Shown here: piece by piece, positions 8,730 to 17,879 of the stretch
How the letters are laid out: each line of letters starts with the position of its first letter
How positions within the stretch are numbered: the stretch's first letter is position 1
Translations under genes and position numbers: made by a program
The notes under the pieces: generated by a model
Told to the model about the DNA's origin: nothing
The model's database searches: none
What the model saw: only the letters and a program-made list of their open reading frames with translations
Assembly (NCBI GenBank): GCA_003612395.1
Contig: RAYQ01000010.1
Span: forward strand, 62,001-126,000
Direction: 5' to 3'
DNA length: 64,000 bases
From: Parablautia intestinalis
GTDB taxonomy: Bacteria; Bacillota; Clostridia; Lachnospirales; Lachnospiraceae

Positions 8730-10243
8730 CGCTTTTTCATACGGATTACGTTCCAGCTCATGGCAGACAGAAGGGCGCTTAATCTTCCGTCCTCTATCCG
8801 CGCCGTGTTTTGCCCCCTGAAAGGCGCCACATGTTCGGGATCCTTCAGGCTGTTATGCGCCTTGGGATCCTCGTCATGGAGAATAATATGTTCCTCCAAC
8901 TCATACCCTTCAAAGGCACGCATGTCGCATTTAAGCTCCATTTCTTCGCCCACGCTTCGATTGATTGCAAAAAGAGTCACTCTTTCATTTTCCTCATCAT
9001 ATACGGATACCGCAGACAGATAGGGAACATCCCCAAAGTCCCTGCTATCGTAGCAATCCACCTCCACCGGTGTGGTCAGCGCCACTCCGCGGCCATACAG
9101 GCAGGCGTCCATATAAGGGTAATAAATCGTTTGTTTGAAGGATCCGCTTCCGCCCACTTCCGTCATAAACGGAGCGTTCACGTTCACCAGCTGGGAAATA
9201 CATGCCGTTTTCACCCGATCTGCACGCTTTAGCATGGAGATAAGCATATCCCCCACCACCAGGGCATCCTCAAAGGTAAAATAATCCTCCAACAGGCTGG
9301 GCGCCGGTCCCCACAGCTCCTCTTTGGATCGTTTGTCCGTGTCTTCCAGAATAAACCATACATTCCATTCGTTAAAAGCAAGGTTTACGGTTTTCTTACT
9401 CTTTTTTACCACCTTCATATAATCCAGCGCAGCAATTCCGCTGCGGATATAATCGTCAAATACCAGCGCGCTGCCTAAATAACTCTGGGTATCGTTCATA
9501 TCATTTTTGAAATAGATATGCATGTCCATCAGATCCACATGCTCGTAGGCATGTTCCAGCACGCCCGCATCCCATGTTCCAAGGGTAGGCTGAAGAGGGC
9601 TGGAAGTACCGCACATGATAATCTCCGCCTCCGGATCCATCCATTTGAACAGCTTGGCGGTCTCCGTTGCCTTCTGTCCATACAGATCCGCAGAGAAATG
9701 CCCCATCTGCCATTCTCCGTCCATCTCGTTTCCAAGGCACCATGTTTTAATATGATACGGATCGCTGTGCCCATGAGCCTTACGCAGATCGCTCCAATAG
9801 CTCCCTCCTTTAAAATTACAATACTCGAACAAATCTCTGGCCTCCTGGATACTGCCTGTTCCCATATTCACCGTCATCATGGTTTCCGTCCGGGCCCGCT
9901 TCGCCCATTCCTGGAATTCATTGATTCCAATCCGGTTGGTTTCCATGGACTGAAACGCCAAATCCAGTCTTTTGGGACGGTTCTCCACCGGGCCGATTCC
10001 GTCTTTCCACTGATAGCCGGAGCAGAAATTGCCGCCCGGATATCTCACCTGAGGAATCTTAAGGCTTTGGACCACATCGATCAGATCCTTTCTAAAGCCC
10101 ATGTCATCCGCCACCGGGCTTTCCGGATCATAGACGCCGCCATATACATCCCTTCCCAGATGCTCCACAAATGCATCATAGATATGTTCGTTCACTTTGC
10201 TAATCTTAAACGCTTTATCAATCGTCATTTTTGCTTTTATCAT
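8726..10243 (-). CDS. GH51 alpha-L-arabinofuranosidase, intracellular
   Basis: This 505-residue enzyme lacks a signal peptide and should hydrolyse terminal arabinofuranose from imported arabino-oligosaccharides. The retaining (beta/alpha)8 clan GH-A signatures are present: acid/base Glu in WCLGNEMDG (about residue 172) and nucleophile Glu in LAFNEWNVW (about 290). QVRYPGGNFCSGYQWKDGIG is the GH51 N-terminal motif. The C-terminal beta-sandwich ends the protein. GCAGGAGGG is placed 7 nt before the ATG at 10243; an upstream in-frame ATG (10267) precedes that RBS. It is last in the ABC-importer operon. Confidence 0.93.
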   Translation of the reverse strand: MIKAKMTIDKAFKISKVNEHIYDAFVEHLGRDVYGGVYDPESPVADDMGFRKDLIDVVQSLKIPQVRYPGGNFCSGYQWKDGIGPVENRPKRLDLAFQSMETNRIGINEFQEWAKRARTETMMTVNMGTGSIQEARDLFEYCNFKGGSYWSDLRKAHGHSDPYHIKTWCLGNEMDGEWQMGHFSADLYGQKATETAKLFKWMDPEAEIIMCGTSSPLQPTLGTWDAGVLEHAYEHVDLMDMHIYFKNDMNDTQSYLGSALVFDDYIRSGIAALDYMKVVKKSKKTVNLAFNEWNVWFILEDTDKRSKEELWGPAPSLLEDYFTFEDALVVGDMLISMLKRADRVKTACISQLVNVNAPFMTEVGGSGSFKQTIYYPYMDACLYGRGVALTTPVEVDCYDSRDFGDVPYLSAVSVYDEENERVTLFAINRSVGEEMELKCDMRAFEGYELEEHIILHDEDPKAHNSLKDPEHVAPFRGQNTARIEDGRLSALLSAMSWNVIRMKKR

Positions 10244-10303
10244 TTTTATCCCTCCTGCATATCGCAAGCACAGCTTACGGTACTGCCACCAATAGAACCA
10301 AAT

Positions 10304-11125
10304 TTATCCCTTCACTCCGCCTGCCGCCATTCCGCTGATAAGGTACTTCTGCGCCGCCAGGAAAAAGATAAACGGCAGTATCAATGTGATGGTTACCACC
10401 GCAAAGCTCCTTCCCCAGTCCACCGAATTTCGTGAAACGGATCTGGTCACCTCCAGTATCAGAACGCCCTTATCCCTGCTGGTCAGGAACAGACTGGGGG
10501 CCAGATAATCATTCCATGTGGCGAAAAATGTGAAGATCACCTGGGTAATCATAACCGGTCTGGTCAGCGGAAATATTATCCTGAAAAACGTACCCGGCAC
10601 ACTGCAGCCATCCATCCATGCGGCTTCCGCATATTCTCTGGGCAGTCCCTGTATGCTCCCATAGAACATGAAAAAGGGAAGGGAGATGGATCCCGCATGC
10701 AGAAGTATAATCCCATAGAGCTTATCCATAAGGCCCATGGATGAGTACAGCTGGTATAAAGGCAGCAGAGTCGCCTGAAAGGGAATGAAAAAACCCAGCA
10801 GCAGATAAATCCTGATCCCTCTGTTCACCTTACAGTTATTGTATACCACCGCATATGCCGCCATCGCCGATATTATGGTTACTGCCAGCACGGACAAAGC
10901 GGTGATAAAGATGTTATTCCAGAGTATCCTGATAAAGGAGACTCCCTCAAACGCCTTTAAAAAATTCTGAATTGTAGCGCTCTGCGGCCAGCCGTAGGGG
11001 TTTACCGCAAACTCCCCTCTGGACTTAAAGGCGCCCATAAGCACATAGATAAAAGGATAGGCAACAATTGCGCATAACGGCAGCATGATCAGGTCCATGA
11101 GCACGCTCTTTTTCTTTCTTTTCAA
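10304..11125 (-). CDS. Carbohydrate ABC transporter permease (MalG type)
   Basis: This 273-residue inner-membrane subunit has six predicted helices and the EAA loop YAEAAWMDGCSVPGTFFRII (about residue 185), which docks to the ATPase. It belongs to the CUT1 family importing oligosaccharides. It is 3 nt downstream of the partner permease and 60 nt upstream of the arabinofuranosidase, so the substrate is probably an arabinose-containing oligosaccharide (inference). Confidence 0.92.
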   Translation of the reverse strand: MKRKKKSVLMDLIMLPLCAIVAYPFIYVLMGAFKSRGEFAVNPYGWPQSATIQNFLKAFEGVSFIRILWNNIFITALSVLAVTIISAMAAYAVVYNNCKVNRGIRIYLLLGFFIPFQATLLPLYQLYSSMGLMDKLYGIILLHAGSISLPFFMFYGSIQGLPREYAEAAWMDGCSVPGTFFRIIFPLTRPVMITQVIFTFFATWNDYLAPSLFLTSRDKGVLILEVTRSVSRNSVDWGRSFAVVTITLILPFIFFLAAQKYLISGMAAGGVKG

Positions 11126-11128
11126 CTT

Positions 11129-12001
11129 TTACCCCTCCTTTTTCTCACCCAGCTTCAGCTGGATTGCACATAGTACGGCGGTCATCAGAAAGATAATCAC
11201 TCCTGTGGCGCTGGCGATCCCGAATTCCCATTCCGTAATACCCCTCACCAGGATAGCGTGGGTCATCGTATAGGTGGTACGCATTGGTCCCCCGTTGGTA
11301 AGCGCCTGGGGTATCTCGTACACCTTAAGCCCCTGGGAAAGAAGCAGCGTAAGATTAATCATAACGGACGGCCATATCAGGGGAATTGTCACATACCACG
11401 CTTTCTGGAACGCGTTAGCCCCTTCCATCAACGCCACTTCATACAGGCTCTCATCGATAGATTGAATATAGGCATAAAACAAAGTGGCGCACCACCCCAG
11501 ATCGATCCAGAGCGCTACAATAAAGATTCCCATTTTAGCCCAAAACGGGGAGGAAAGCCATCCCACCGCCTCCCCGCCAAACAACATAATAATTCTGTTG
11601 ATAAGTCCTTCTCCTCCGGAAGCCATCAGATTTCTCCAGGCGTATCCTGCCACCATCAGGCTGATACAGGAGGGGAAATAAAGCACTGCTCTCTGCAGCT
11701 TTCCCGTATAACAGTTCTTTGTAAATGCGATAGCCAGAATCAGGGCCAGCACTGTGATCCCTACTGTTGTGACCACTGCGAACAGGAGGGTAAAACCTAT
11801 GGAATCCACAACCAAATCATCCTTAAGAGCTGCGATATAATTCTTCAGTCCGACAAATTCCAAAGGTTTTCCCACCGTATAATTCGTAAAGCTGTACACA
11901 AAGCACATCACTAAGGGGACCATGACAAAGACCGTGAATAAAACCACTGCCGGAAGCAGGAACAACTGATATTGTATCTTATCCCTTCCTTTAATCTTCA
12001 T
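11129..12001 (-). CDS. Carbohydrate ABC transporter permease (MalF type)
   Basis: A 290-residue CUT1 permease with six helices and the EAA loop YEVALMEGANAFQKAWYVTI (about residue 198). It forms the channel with the MalG-type partner. It sits between the binding lipoprotein (18 nt upstream) and the second permease. No ATPase gene is in the operon, so a shared MsmK-type ATPase elsewhere must energise it. Confidence 0.92.
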   Translation of the reverse strand: MKIKGRDKIQYQLFLLPAVVLFTVFVMVPLVMCFVYSFTNYTVGKPLEFVGLKNYIAALKDDLVVDSIGFTLLFAVVTTVGITVLALILAIAFTKNCYTGKLQRAVLYFPSCISLMVAGYAWRNLMASGGEGLINRIIMLFGGEAVGWLSSPFWAKMGIFIVALWIDLGWCATLFYAYIQSIDESLYEVALMEGANAFQKAWYVTIPLIWPSVMINLTLLLSQGLKVYEIPQALTNGGPMRTTYTMTHAILVRGITEWEFGIASATGVIIFLMTAVLCAIQLKLGEKKEG

Positions 12002-12019
12002 CCTACGTCCTTATCCTTT

Positions 12020-13360
12020 CTATTCGGCATTATATATGTCGTCAAAGTCAGCGGCGCATTCCGCAGGCGACCTCCCGGTCAGCAGCATTGCCTGTACATT
12101 TTCCACATATTTAGCGCGCATACGTTCCACATTTTTTCTCCAATAGGTCTGGGGCATAAACTGATGGCCGGCCTGCATACCCTCCACAAGAGCGTCCGCA
12201 CAGACAGGGTTTTCTGAGAAAATAGAATTATATCCATCCACACAGCCAATCAAACCAACCTGTTCCTCATTGCTTAAAAGAGACTCTTCGTCAAACAGGC
12301 TCTCCAGAAATGCCAGCGCGATTTCCTTGTTTTCAGAGCTTTCCATTATTGCCAGGGAAGGCTCCAGGCAGTCGCCCAGGTAATATTTTGACGTACCGTC
12401 CACATTGGGGACTCCCATAATCTTGTAGTTCAAATCCGGATTAATCGCTTCGATATCCGCAAAATTCCAGGAAGCTCCCACAATCATCCCTACCTGTCCC
12501 AAAGCGAAATTATTAAGCGCGGTATCCCAGGGCAGACCTGCCAGCTCCTCTGTCATCAACCCCGAATCATAGATATCTCTTTTTGTGATTTCAAATATGG
12601 GCTCCCAATAATCGGCATATGTTTTTTCACCGTTTTCAATTTTCTTTTCATAATCTGAATCCGTTCCCAGCCATGTTGCGCCGTAGAGCGGCGTTTCTAT
12701 GGTGATGGTAGCGTCCGTCACATTATTGATAAAGGGCGTTACTCCATCCAGCTTTTCCAGCGCGTGCATGGCGTCCACCAGCTCGCCCCAGGTTTTAGGA
12801 TCCTCGCCTAAGCCTGCCTGTTCCCATAAATCCATGTTCACCAGAAGACCGCCTATGGATCCGCCCACTGTAACCGCATAAATTCTGTCCCGGAACAGAA
12901 CCTGCTGTTTGCAGGATTCCGACATCAGCTCCGCTACGTGCTCGTCCGTCAGGTCCATGAGCATGTTGCCGTCCACCAACTCCACTCTGTTCTCAGCCAC
13001 ACACAGGATCAGATCCGGAGCGCTGTCAGACATAATTAACCCCTGAAGCTTCTCCATATAAGGCTGGACTGCCTGAGCATATTGGTATTCCACCTTTACA
13101 TCAGGGTACAGGGAATTGAAATGGTCGATCCATCCCTGGGCCACTTCATCGGAATACCAGCCCAGAATACTCAGCGTTCCGCTAAGTTCCCCGCTGTCCG
13201 CGCCTGCATCTGTATCCGCACCTGCATCCGCGCTTTCATTTCCCGTACTGCTCTCCTGCTTTGCCCCGTCTCCTGCGGGCGCATCCTGCTTGCTCTGTCC
13301 GCAGGCCGCAATCCCTGTCATCAAAGCAAGACATAATATGAGCGCTATACATTTCCTCAT
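12020..13360 (-). CDS. Sugar-binding lipoprotein of ABC importer
   Basis: This 446-residue extracellular solute-binding protein (family 1) delivers substrate to the two permeases. The signal peptide MRKCIALILCLALMTGIAAC has a lipobox ending in Cys 20, followed by an acidic Ser/Asp/Gly-rich linker (about 25-55). The mature fold follows (TLSILGWYSDEVAQGW and so on). AAAGGAGG precedes ATG 13360; an in-frame ATG 27 nt upstream lies before that RBS. First gene of the operon, behind the promoter at 13423-13451. Confidence 0.92.
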   Translation of the reverse strand: MRKCIALILCLALMTGIAACGQSKQDAPAGDGAKQESSTGNESADAGADTDAGADSGELSGTLSILGWYSDEVAQGWIDHFNSLYPDVKVEYQYAQAVQPYMEKLQGLIMSDSAPDLILCVAENRVELVDGNMLMDLTDEHVAELMSESCKQQVLFRDRIYAVTVGGSIGGLLVNMDLWEQAGLGEDPKTWGELVDAMHALEKLDGVTPFINNVTDATITIETPLYGATWLGTDSDYEKKIENGEKTYADYWEPIFEITKRDIYDSGLMTEELAGLPWDTALNNFALGQVGMIVGASWNFADIEAINPDLNYKIMGVPNVDGTSKYYLGDCLEPSLAIMESSENKEIALAFLESLFDEESLLSNEEQVGLIGCVDGYNSIFSENPVCADALVEGMQAGHQFMPQTYWRKNVERMRAKYVENVQAMLLTGRSPAECAADFDDIYNAE

Positions 13361-13422
13361 AAGTACTTCCTCCTTTTGTTTCATCATACATTCTGTTCCT
13401 GTTGGAACTGTTCCTGATTGCT

Positions 13423-13451
13423 ATTATAGCCAACAGAGCCCTTATCATAAA
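13423..13451 (-). promoter_or_regulatory. Predicted promoter of the arabinoside ABC/GH51 operon
   Basis: Minus-strand TTTATG, 17-nt spacer, TATAAT. The -35 is poor, consistent with activator dependence. A dyad GTTCC-TGTT-GGAAC lies just downstream (about 13396-13409). Confidence 0.5.
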
Positions 13452-13509
13452 TCTATATTCTTGACTATTTCCCTAAAATAATTGACCTTATGCAGGATTT
13501 TGTGTACGA

Positions 13510-13561
13510 AAACAACAAAAAACCTCTTTTAAGATATGTTGAATCACATCTTAAAAGAGGT
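13510..13561 (-). terminator. Strong terminator after folA
   Basis: A perfect 14-bp stem (ACCTCTTTTAAGAT and its complement, 13522-13561) with a 12-nt loop and a TTTTTTGTTGTTTT tail on the minus strand. It ends the metallo-hydrolase/thyA/folA transcript. Confidence 0.9.
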
Positions 13562-13597
13562 ATTATTTCCCTCCATAACTCCGCATATACTCCGCGA

Positions 13598-14089
13598 CTA
13601 CTTTTTCCTTTCATATTTCAGGAAATGATAGGTAATATCAAAATACGTCTGCTCCTCGCTGTCCGCCGTGATCTCCCACTCGGGCATCTTATCCAGATTC
13701 GGAAAATAAGCGTCCGCCGCGTAAGCATGGTCAATTTTAGTCACATGGGCCACATCGCAGTAAGGAAGGAGCTGTCTGTAAATGCTCTCACCACCCACCA
13801 CGTAGACATCCTCCGTGGCATACTGCTTTAATTCTTCAAGCAGTTCCTCCAGGCTGTGAACCACCGCCGCGTCTTTCACCTTATAGGCCTTATTGGTTGA
13901 CATAATAATGTTCACGCGGTTTTTTAAGGGAAGTCCCTGGGGAAAGGTCTCCAGCGTTTTCCTGCCAAGCACCACCACCTTGCCGGAAGTTTCCTGCCTG
14001 AAAAATTTGTGATCCGCGGGAATGGTAATCAGCAGCTCATTGTGATTTCCAATGGCCCAGTTTTCATCTACTGCAACAATCAAATTCAT
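13598..14089 (-). CDS. folA: Dihydrofolate reductase
   Basis: This 163-residue enzyme reduces dihydrofolate with NADPH, recycling what thymidylate synthase produces. It opens MNLIVAVDENWAIGNHNELL (folate-site loop) and continues with KFFRQETSGKVVVLGRKTLE (NADPH site), then the glycine motif VYVVGGESIYRQLLP. The acidic substrate-binding residue is in the IPADHKFF segment. It follows thyA by 24 nt in the same operon. Confidence 0.95.
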   Translation of the reverse strand: MNLIVAVDENWAIGNHNELLITIPADHKFFRQETSGKVVVLGRKTLETFPQGLPLKNRVNIIMSTNKAYKVKDAAVVHSLEELLEELKQYATEDVYVVGGESIYRQLLPYCDVAHVTKIDHAYAADAYFPNLDKMPEWEITADSEEQTYFDITYHFLKYERKK

Positions 14090-14113
14090 AATTGATAAAC
14101 TCCTTTTTATCTT

Positions 14114-14962
14114 TTAAATAGCCACAGGTATATCCTTAATCTGTTCCCCGGTCACATAATTTTCCACCCGCACGTCATCCCTTGTAAACCGGTAAAAATC
14201 CTTCACCTCAGGATTCAGATAAAAGGCCGGAGCCGGATAATGCGTTCTCTCAATCAGTTCCTTAATCAAAGGCACGTGTCTGTCATAAATATGAGCATCC
14301 GCAATCACATGAACAAGCTCCCCTGCCTCCATGCCGCATATCTGGGCAAGCATATGAACCAGCACCGCATACTGTACCACATTCCAGTTATTGGCGGTGA
14401 GCACATCCTGGGAACGTTGGTTTAAAACCGCATTTAAGGTAAGCCTGTCCGCCCCTTTTTTCTGCGTCACGTTAAAAGTCATGCTGTAAGCACAGGGGTA
14501 CAGATTCATCTCGTGCAGGTCCTGATGCACGTAAATATTGGTCATAATCCGGCGGCTGAAAGGATTATTTTTAAGGTCATAAATAACCCTGTCCACCTGA
14601 TCCATCATTCCTTCTTTATACCGGTGCTTCACCCCCATCTGGTACCCGTACGCCTTGCCAATAGAACCGTCCTTGTCCGCCCACTCGTCCCAGATATGGC
14701 TGTTTAAGTCTTTTATGTTATTGGACTTTCGCTGCCATATCCACAGCATTTCGTCCGTAGCGCTCTTTAAAGCCGTTCTGCGCAGGGTCATGATAGGAAA
14801 TTCCTTCGACAGATCGTACCGGTTCACCACGCCGAATTTCTTGATCGTGTAAGCCTTAGACCCGTCCTCCCAGTGGGGGCGCACCTTCTCCCCCTCCGTA
14901 CTGGTCCCATTCTCCAAAATATCCCTGCACATCCTGATAAATATCTCATCTGCCAGACTCAT
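14114..14962 (-). CDS. thyA: Thymidylate synthase
   Basis: This 282-residue enzyme methylates dUMP to dTMP using methylene-tetrahydrofolate. The catalytic cysteine is in NLYPCAYSMTFNVTQ (about residue 155), where classical enzymes read PPCH. Other conserved parts remain: NQRSQDVLTANNWNVVQYAV and the ADAHIYDRH motif. This is a divergent clostridial-type ThyA. A TTG 36 nt upstream is in frame, but ATG 14962 with AAAGGGA upstream fits the usual N-terminus. The next gene is folA, the standard folate-cycle pairing. Confidence 0.92.
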   Translation of the reverse strand: MSLADEIFIRMCRDILENGTSTEGEKVRPHWEDGSKAYTIKKFGVVNRYDLSKEFPIMTLRRTALKSATDEMLWIWQRKSNNIKDLNSHIWDEWADKDGSIGKAYGYQMGVKHRYKEGMMDQVDRVIYDLKNNPFSRRIMTNIYVHQDLHEMNLYPCAYSMTFNVTQKKGADRLTLNAVLNQRSQDVLTANNWNVVQYAVLVHMLAQICGMEAGELVHVIADAHIYDRHVPLIKELIERTHYPAPAFYLNPEVKDFYRFTRDDVRVENYVTGEQIKDIPVAI

Positions 14963-15001
14963 CTTCCATGTCCCTTTCTGTCCATATTGTTCCTGCAAAT
15001 T

Positions 15002-16600
15002 TTAATCATCCCACTTATCGCAGAGAGAATTCACCTGATCCGCAAACTTCGCCAAATCCTTGTTCGCCCGGCCTTCATTTTTATGGATAATAGCAAGAAG
15101 CCTCTGACCTGACGCAAGAAGACGGGCAAATACATCCGATACCGTCCTTGCCTTCTTCTTAATAGGAATAGGCTCCGCTTCATACTCGAGCTTATCGCTT
15201 AGCAGATTAAATACTGTTCCACTGTAAGGCGCATAGGCTTTAATGCCGTGCTCTATTCTGAGGCACTCCGTAAAAACCTTGCACACCGTATCCTCACCGT
15301 GCACTACGAAAACCCGTCTTGGCTTTTCTTTAAACCCGCCAATCCACTCTATCAGACCATTTTTGTCCGCATGGCCCGACATTCCGGCAAGTCCCTTTAT
15401 GGAGGCCCGCACATCAATAGTCTCGCCAAAAAGCTTTACTTCTTTTACTCCTTCTATCAGCGCCCTGCCCAGGGTACCCACAGCCTGATAACCCACAAAA
15501 AGGATGGTGCATTCCTTCCGCCACAGATTATGCTTTAAATGATGGCGGATTCTGCCCGCCTCGCACATACCCGAAGCGGATATAATAACCTTTGGCGTAT
15601 TCTCAAAATTAATTGCCTTTGATTCCTCGCTGGTGATGGAAAGACTAAGGCCCGGAAAAGAAAGCGGGTTGATTCCGGCCCTGACCATCGCAAGAGCTTC
15701 CTCATCAAAGCAGGTCATCTCGTTTTGATGAAAAATATTGGTTGCATCCACTGCCAGAGGGCTGTCCACATAAACCGGGAAATCCTCATGGCCTTTTATC
15801 AGCCCTTCCACTTTTATTTTTCGCAGAAAATACAGCATTTCCTGTGTTCTTCCCACTGCAAAGGAAGGAATTACCACATTTCCTCCCCTGTCAAAGGTTT
15901 CCTTTAAAATTTTCGTAAGCTCTGTCACATAATCAGGGTGATCCCCCGGATGAAATCTGTCCCCGTAAGTGGATTCCATCACCACGTAATCCGCGCTTTC
16001 CGTCAGGCTTGGATCCTTGATAAGAGGCTGGTTTTTGTTTCCGATATCCCCTGAAAAAACAATTTTACGGGTAATATCTTCTTCCGTAGCCCACACCTCA
16101 ATACTGGATGAACCTAAAAGATGCCCTACATCCGTAAAACGGATTTTGAGTCCTTCACAGATCTCTATCGCCCTGCCATAATCACATGGAACAATCCGCC
16201 TGATAGCTGCATCTGCATCTTCCATTGAATAAATAGGCTCGTGTGGTGTTATCTCCGCACTTCTTTTTGCCTTTCGGTTTTTCCATTCTGCCTCCTGCAT
16301 CTGGATATGGGCACAGTCGCGAAGCATGATGCTGCACAGATCCGCCGTTGCCTTCGTTGCCAGAATCCGCCCGCGAAATCCCCTTGCGGACAGCAGCGGA
16401 ATCAAACCCGAATGATCCACATGGGCATGTGTAAGGAGCACATAGTCAATTAACGCCTCCTGTACTGGCAGCTCACTGTTCTCAAAAACATTGATCCCCT
16501 GCTCCATTCCATAGTCCACCAGTATGTGTTTGCCACAGGCGTTCAGATAGTGGCAGCTTCCCGTCACCTCATGGTCAGCTCCGATAAAGATAAGTTTCAT
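15002..16600 (-). CDS. Beta-CASP metallo-beta-lactamase-fold hydrolase (RNA-processing type)
   Basis: A 532-residue predicted zinc-dependent ribonuclease. It has the MBL motif LTHAHVDHSGLIP (about residue 58), a second His in FTDVGHLLGSS, Asp in VFSGDIG, the beta-CASP region (VIPSFAVGRTQEMLY, ISASGMCEAGRIRHHL), and a final His motif GMSGHADKNGL. The family includes CPSF-73/YSH1-like enzymes of bacteria; the target RNA is unknown. The C-terminal ~70 residues are basic and may bind RNA. AGGAAGGGGG precedes ATG 16600. First gene of the run to thyA and folA (39-nt gap). Confidence 0.88.
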   Translation of the reverse strand: MKLIFIGADHEVTGSCHYLNACGKHILVDYGMEQGINVFENSELPVQEALIDYVLLTHAHVDHSGLIPLLSARGFRGRILATKATADLCSIMLRDCAHIQMQEAEWKNRKAKRSAEITPHEPIYSMEDADAAIRRIVPCDYGRAIEICEGLKIRFTDVGHLLGSSSIEVWATEEDITRKIVFSGDIGNKNQPLIKDPSLTESADYVVMESTYGDRFHPGDHPDYVTELTKILKETFDRGGNVVIPSFAVGRTQEMLYFLRKIKVEGLIKGHEDFPVYVDSPLAVDATNIFHQNEMTCFDEEALAMVRAGINPLSFPGLSLSITSEESKAINFENTPKVIISASGMCEAGRIRHHLKHNLWRKECTILFVGYQAVGTLGRALIEGVKEVKLFGETIDVRASIKGLAGMSGHADKNGLIEWIGGFKEKPRRVFVVHGEDTVCKVFTECLRIEHGIKAYAPYSGTVFNLLSDKLEYEAEPIPIKKKARTVSDVFARLLASGQRLLAIIHKNEGRANKDLAKFADQVNSLCDKWDD

Positions 16601-16650
16601 AGCAGTCCCCCTTCCTGCCGGTGCTCTAACCTTAAGCGCCGCACATAAAC

Positions 16651-16730
16651 AAACGCTGACTCGCTTCGCCAGTCATCTTATTGTAATAAATTCCGACACG
16701 CTTCGCCAGTCATTTTATTGTAATATATTA
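16651..16730 (-). repeat. Two tandem copies of a GCTTCGC hairpin repeat
   Basis: The blocks at 16655-16690 and 16695-16727 share CGCTTCGCCAGTCATYTTAT. Read on the minus strand, the first forms GACT-GGCGAAGC-GAGTC followed by AGCGTTTGTTT. They lie downstream of the truncated SDR gene and may serve as its terminator. Related copies are at 20752 and 50829. Confidence 0.65.
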
Positions 16731-16792
16731 ATTGAATATTTTATTTTTAACAGTCGTAAATCTCACCCCGGCTAAATTTAACCTACAGCTTA

Positions 16793-17068
16793 CTAGTTAT
16801 CCCGACAGATAATATAATCTGTTTTTCCATACATTTCCTCCACCGCCGTAAAAAAAATATCCCTATCTTCCTCACTCTCTACCGTACCGTGAAAGAAAAA
16901 CACAGCCACATGATAAACTCTCTCTAATTCCTCCTTGATCATTTTTCCGAGCTCTTTGTTGGTGTCCATAAACGCAATTCTGCATCCCTGGCTGGCATAT
17001 TTTTCCAGCATAGAATATTCCTTCGCTCCAATACTTCCAGTAAGTATGCATACTTTCTCTTCTGTCAT
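16793..17068 (-). CDS. Short SDR-like Rossmann protein, apparently truncated
   Basis: A 91-residue ORF resembles only the first half of a short-chain dehydrogenase: VCILTGSIGAKEYSMLEKYA (nucleotide-binding loop), CRIAFMDTNKELG, then KTDYIICRDN where SDRs read D(I/L)LVNNAG. The catalytic Ser-Tyr-Lys half is missing and a stop follows at once. ATG 17068 is chosen over longer in-frame starts because those have no RBS and no similarity. It may be a relic, or a stand-alone nucleotide-binding protein. It is divergent from ytaF. Confidence 0.55.
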   Translation of the reverse strand: MTEEKVCILTGSIGAKEYSMLEKYASQGCRIAFMDTNKELGKMIKEELERVYHVAVFFFHGTVESEEDRDIFFTAVEEMYGKTDYIICRDN

Positions 17069-17177
17069 GACAATTTCCGTGCCTTTCTTCTGCCTGTACC
17101 GACAAAATGTTTCATTTATCGTAATCAAATTATACCATAGCCGAATATGATATAGCAAACACTTAAGGCAGCTTGAC

Positions 17178-17879
17178 ATGACTTTCTCAATTTATTTATT
17201 CATTCTTTTAGTGGCTGTCCTATCTATGGACGCTTTTGCCGCAGGATTGTCTTACGGGATGGAAGGAGTCCGGGTTCCTTTTCTTTCCATTTTTGTTATA
17301 GCTCTTTTATCCGGCAGCATGTTAACCGCCTCCCTGCTGGCCGGAAATATCCTTCTAAATCTTATACCTGAAGGGCTTACAAAGGGGATTTCTTTTTCCA
17401 TACTCTTTTTGCTCTCCCTGTATAAATTCTATGATTCCTTTCCCCGCTGTAACCTGATTCAAAACCTGTCCGAAAGAATATTACATTCAGCCAGCCTTCC
17501 GGAAGGCAGCCGCCCTGCTTCCGATGGCAGACCATCCTTTTTGCAACGCCATACGCATCAGAAGGAAGGCAGAGCAAATCCGGGGCTGACTACCAGAGAA
17601 ATCACAAAAAGGGTCAACAAGGAAGAGCCTTCCGTCCTCTCCTGCCGGGAGGCGGCTCTCCTTGCACTGGCCCTTTCCATAGACAACATCTCCGCAGGAC
17701 TGTGCACTGGATCCACATCCCTTTCACCCATGATATTGCTTTTTTTTACAACCGCAGTACACCTTTTGTCCATCCGCCTGGGACTTTTCACCGGACGCCT
17801 TCTTTGCACCAGATCACACAGCTTCGCCTGGCTGGGGAGTGCCGTTCTCATGCTGCTGGCCTTTTTGCGTCTCCTGTAA
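17178..17879 (+). CDS. ytaF: YtaF-like sporulation membrane protein (MntP-related)
   Basis: A 233-residue membrane protein has two repeats of three helices, each with an SMDAFAAGLSYG / SIDNISAGLCTG motif (about residues 16 and 165), as in YtaF and the MntP/LysE-like exporters. A hydrophilic loop (about 90-155) joins them. YtaF is linked to spore formation in Bacillus; transport of a divalent cation is suggested by the MntP relationship (inference). AAGGCAGC precedes the ATG. Its last 66 nt overlap the 3' end of the convergent Ca2+-ATPase gene. Confidence 0.85.
   Translation: MTFSIYLFILLVAVLSMDAFAAGLSYGMEGVRVPFLSIFVIALLSGSMLTASLLAGNILLNLIPEGLTKGISFSILFLLSLYKFYDSFPRCNLIQNLSERILHSASLPEGSRPASDGRPSFLQRHTHQKEGRANPGLTTREITKRVNKEEPSVLSCREAALLALALSIDNISAGLCTGSTSLSPMILLFFTTAVHLLSIRLGLFTGRLLCTRSHSFAWLGSAVLMLLAFLRLL

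Noticed and set aside
9518-10435. 305-codon plus-strand ORF opposite the GH51 gene
   Set aside because: Antisense to the arabinofuranosidase; composition is that of a shadow frame.
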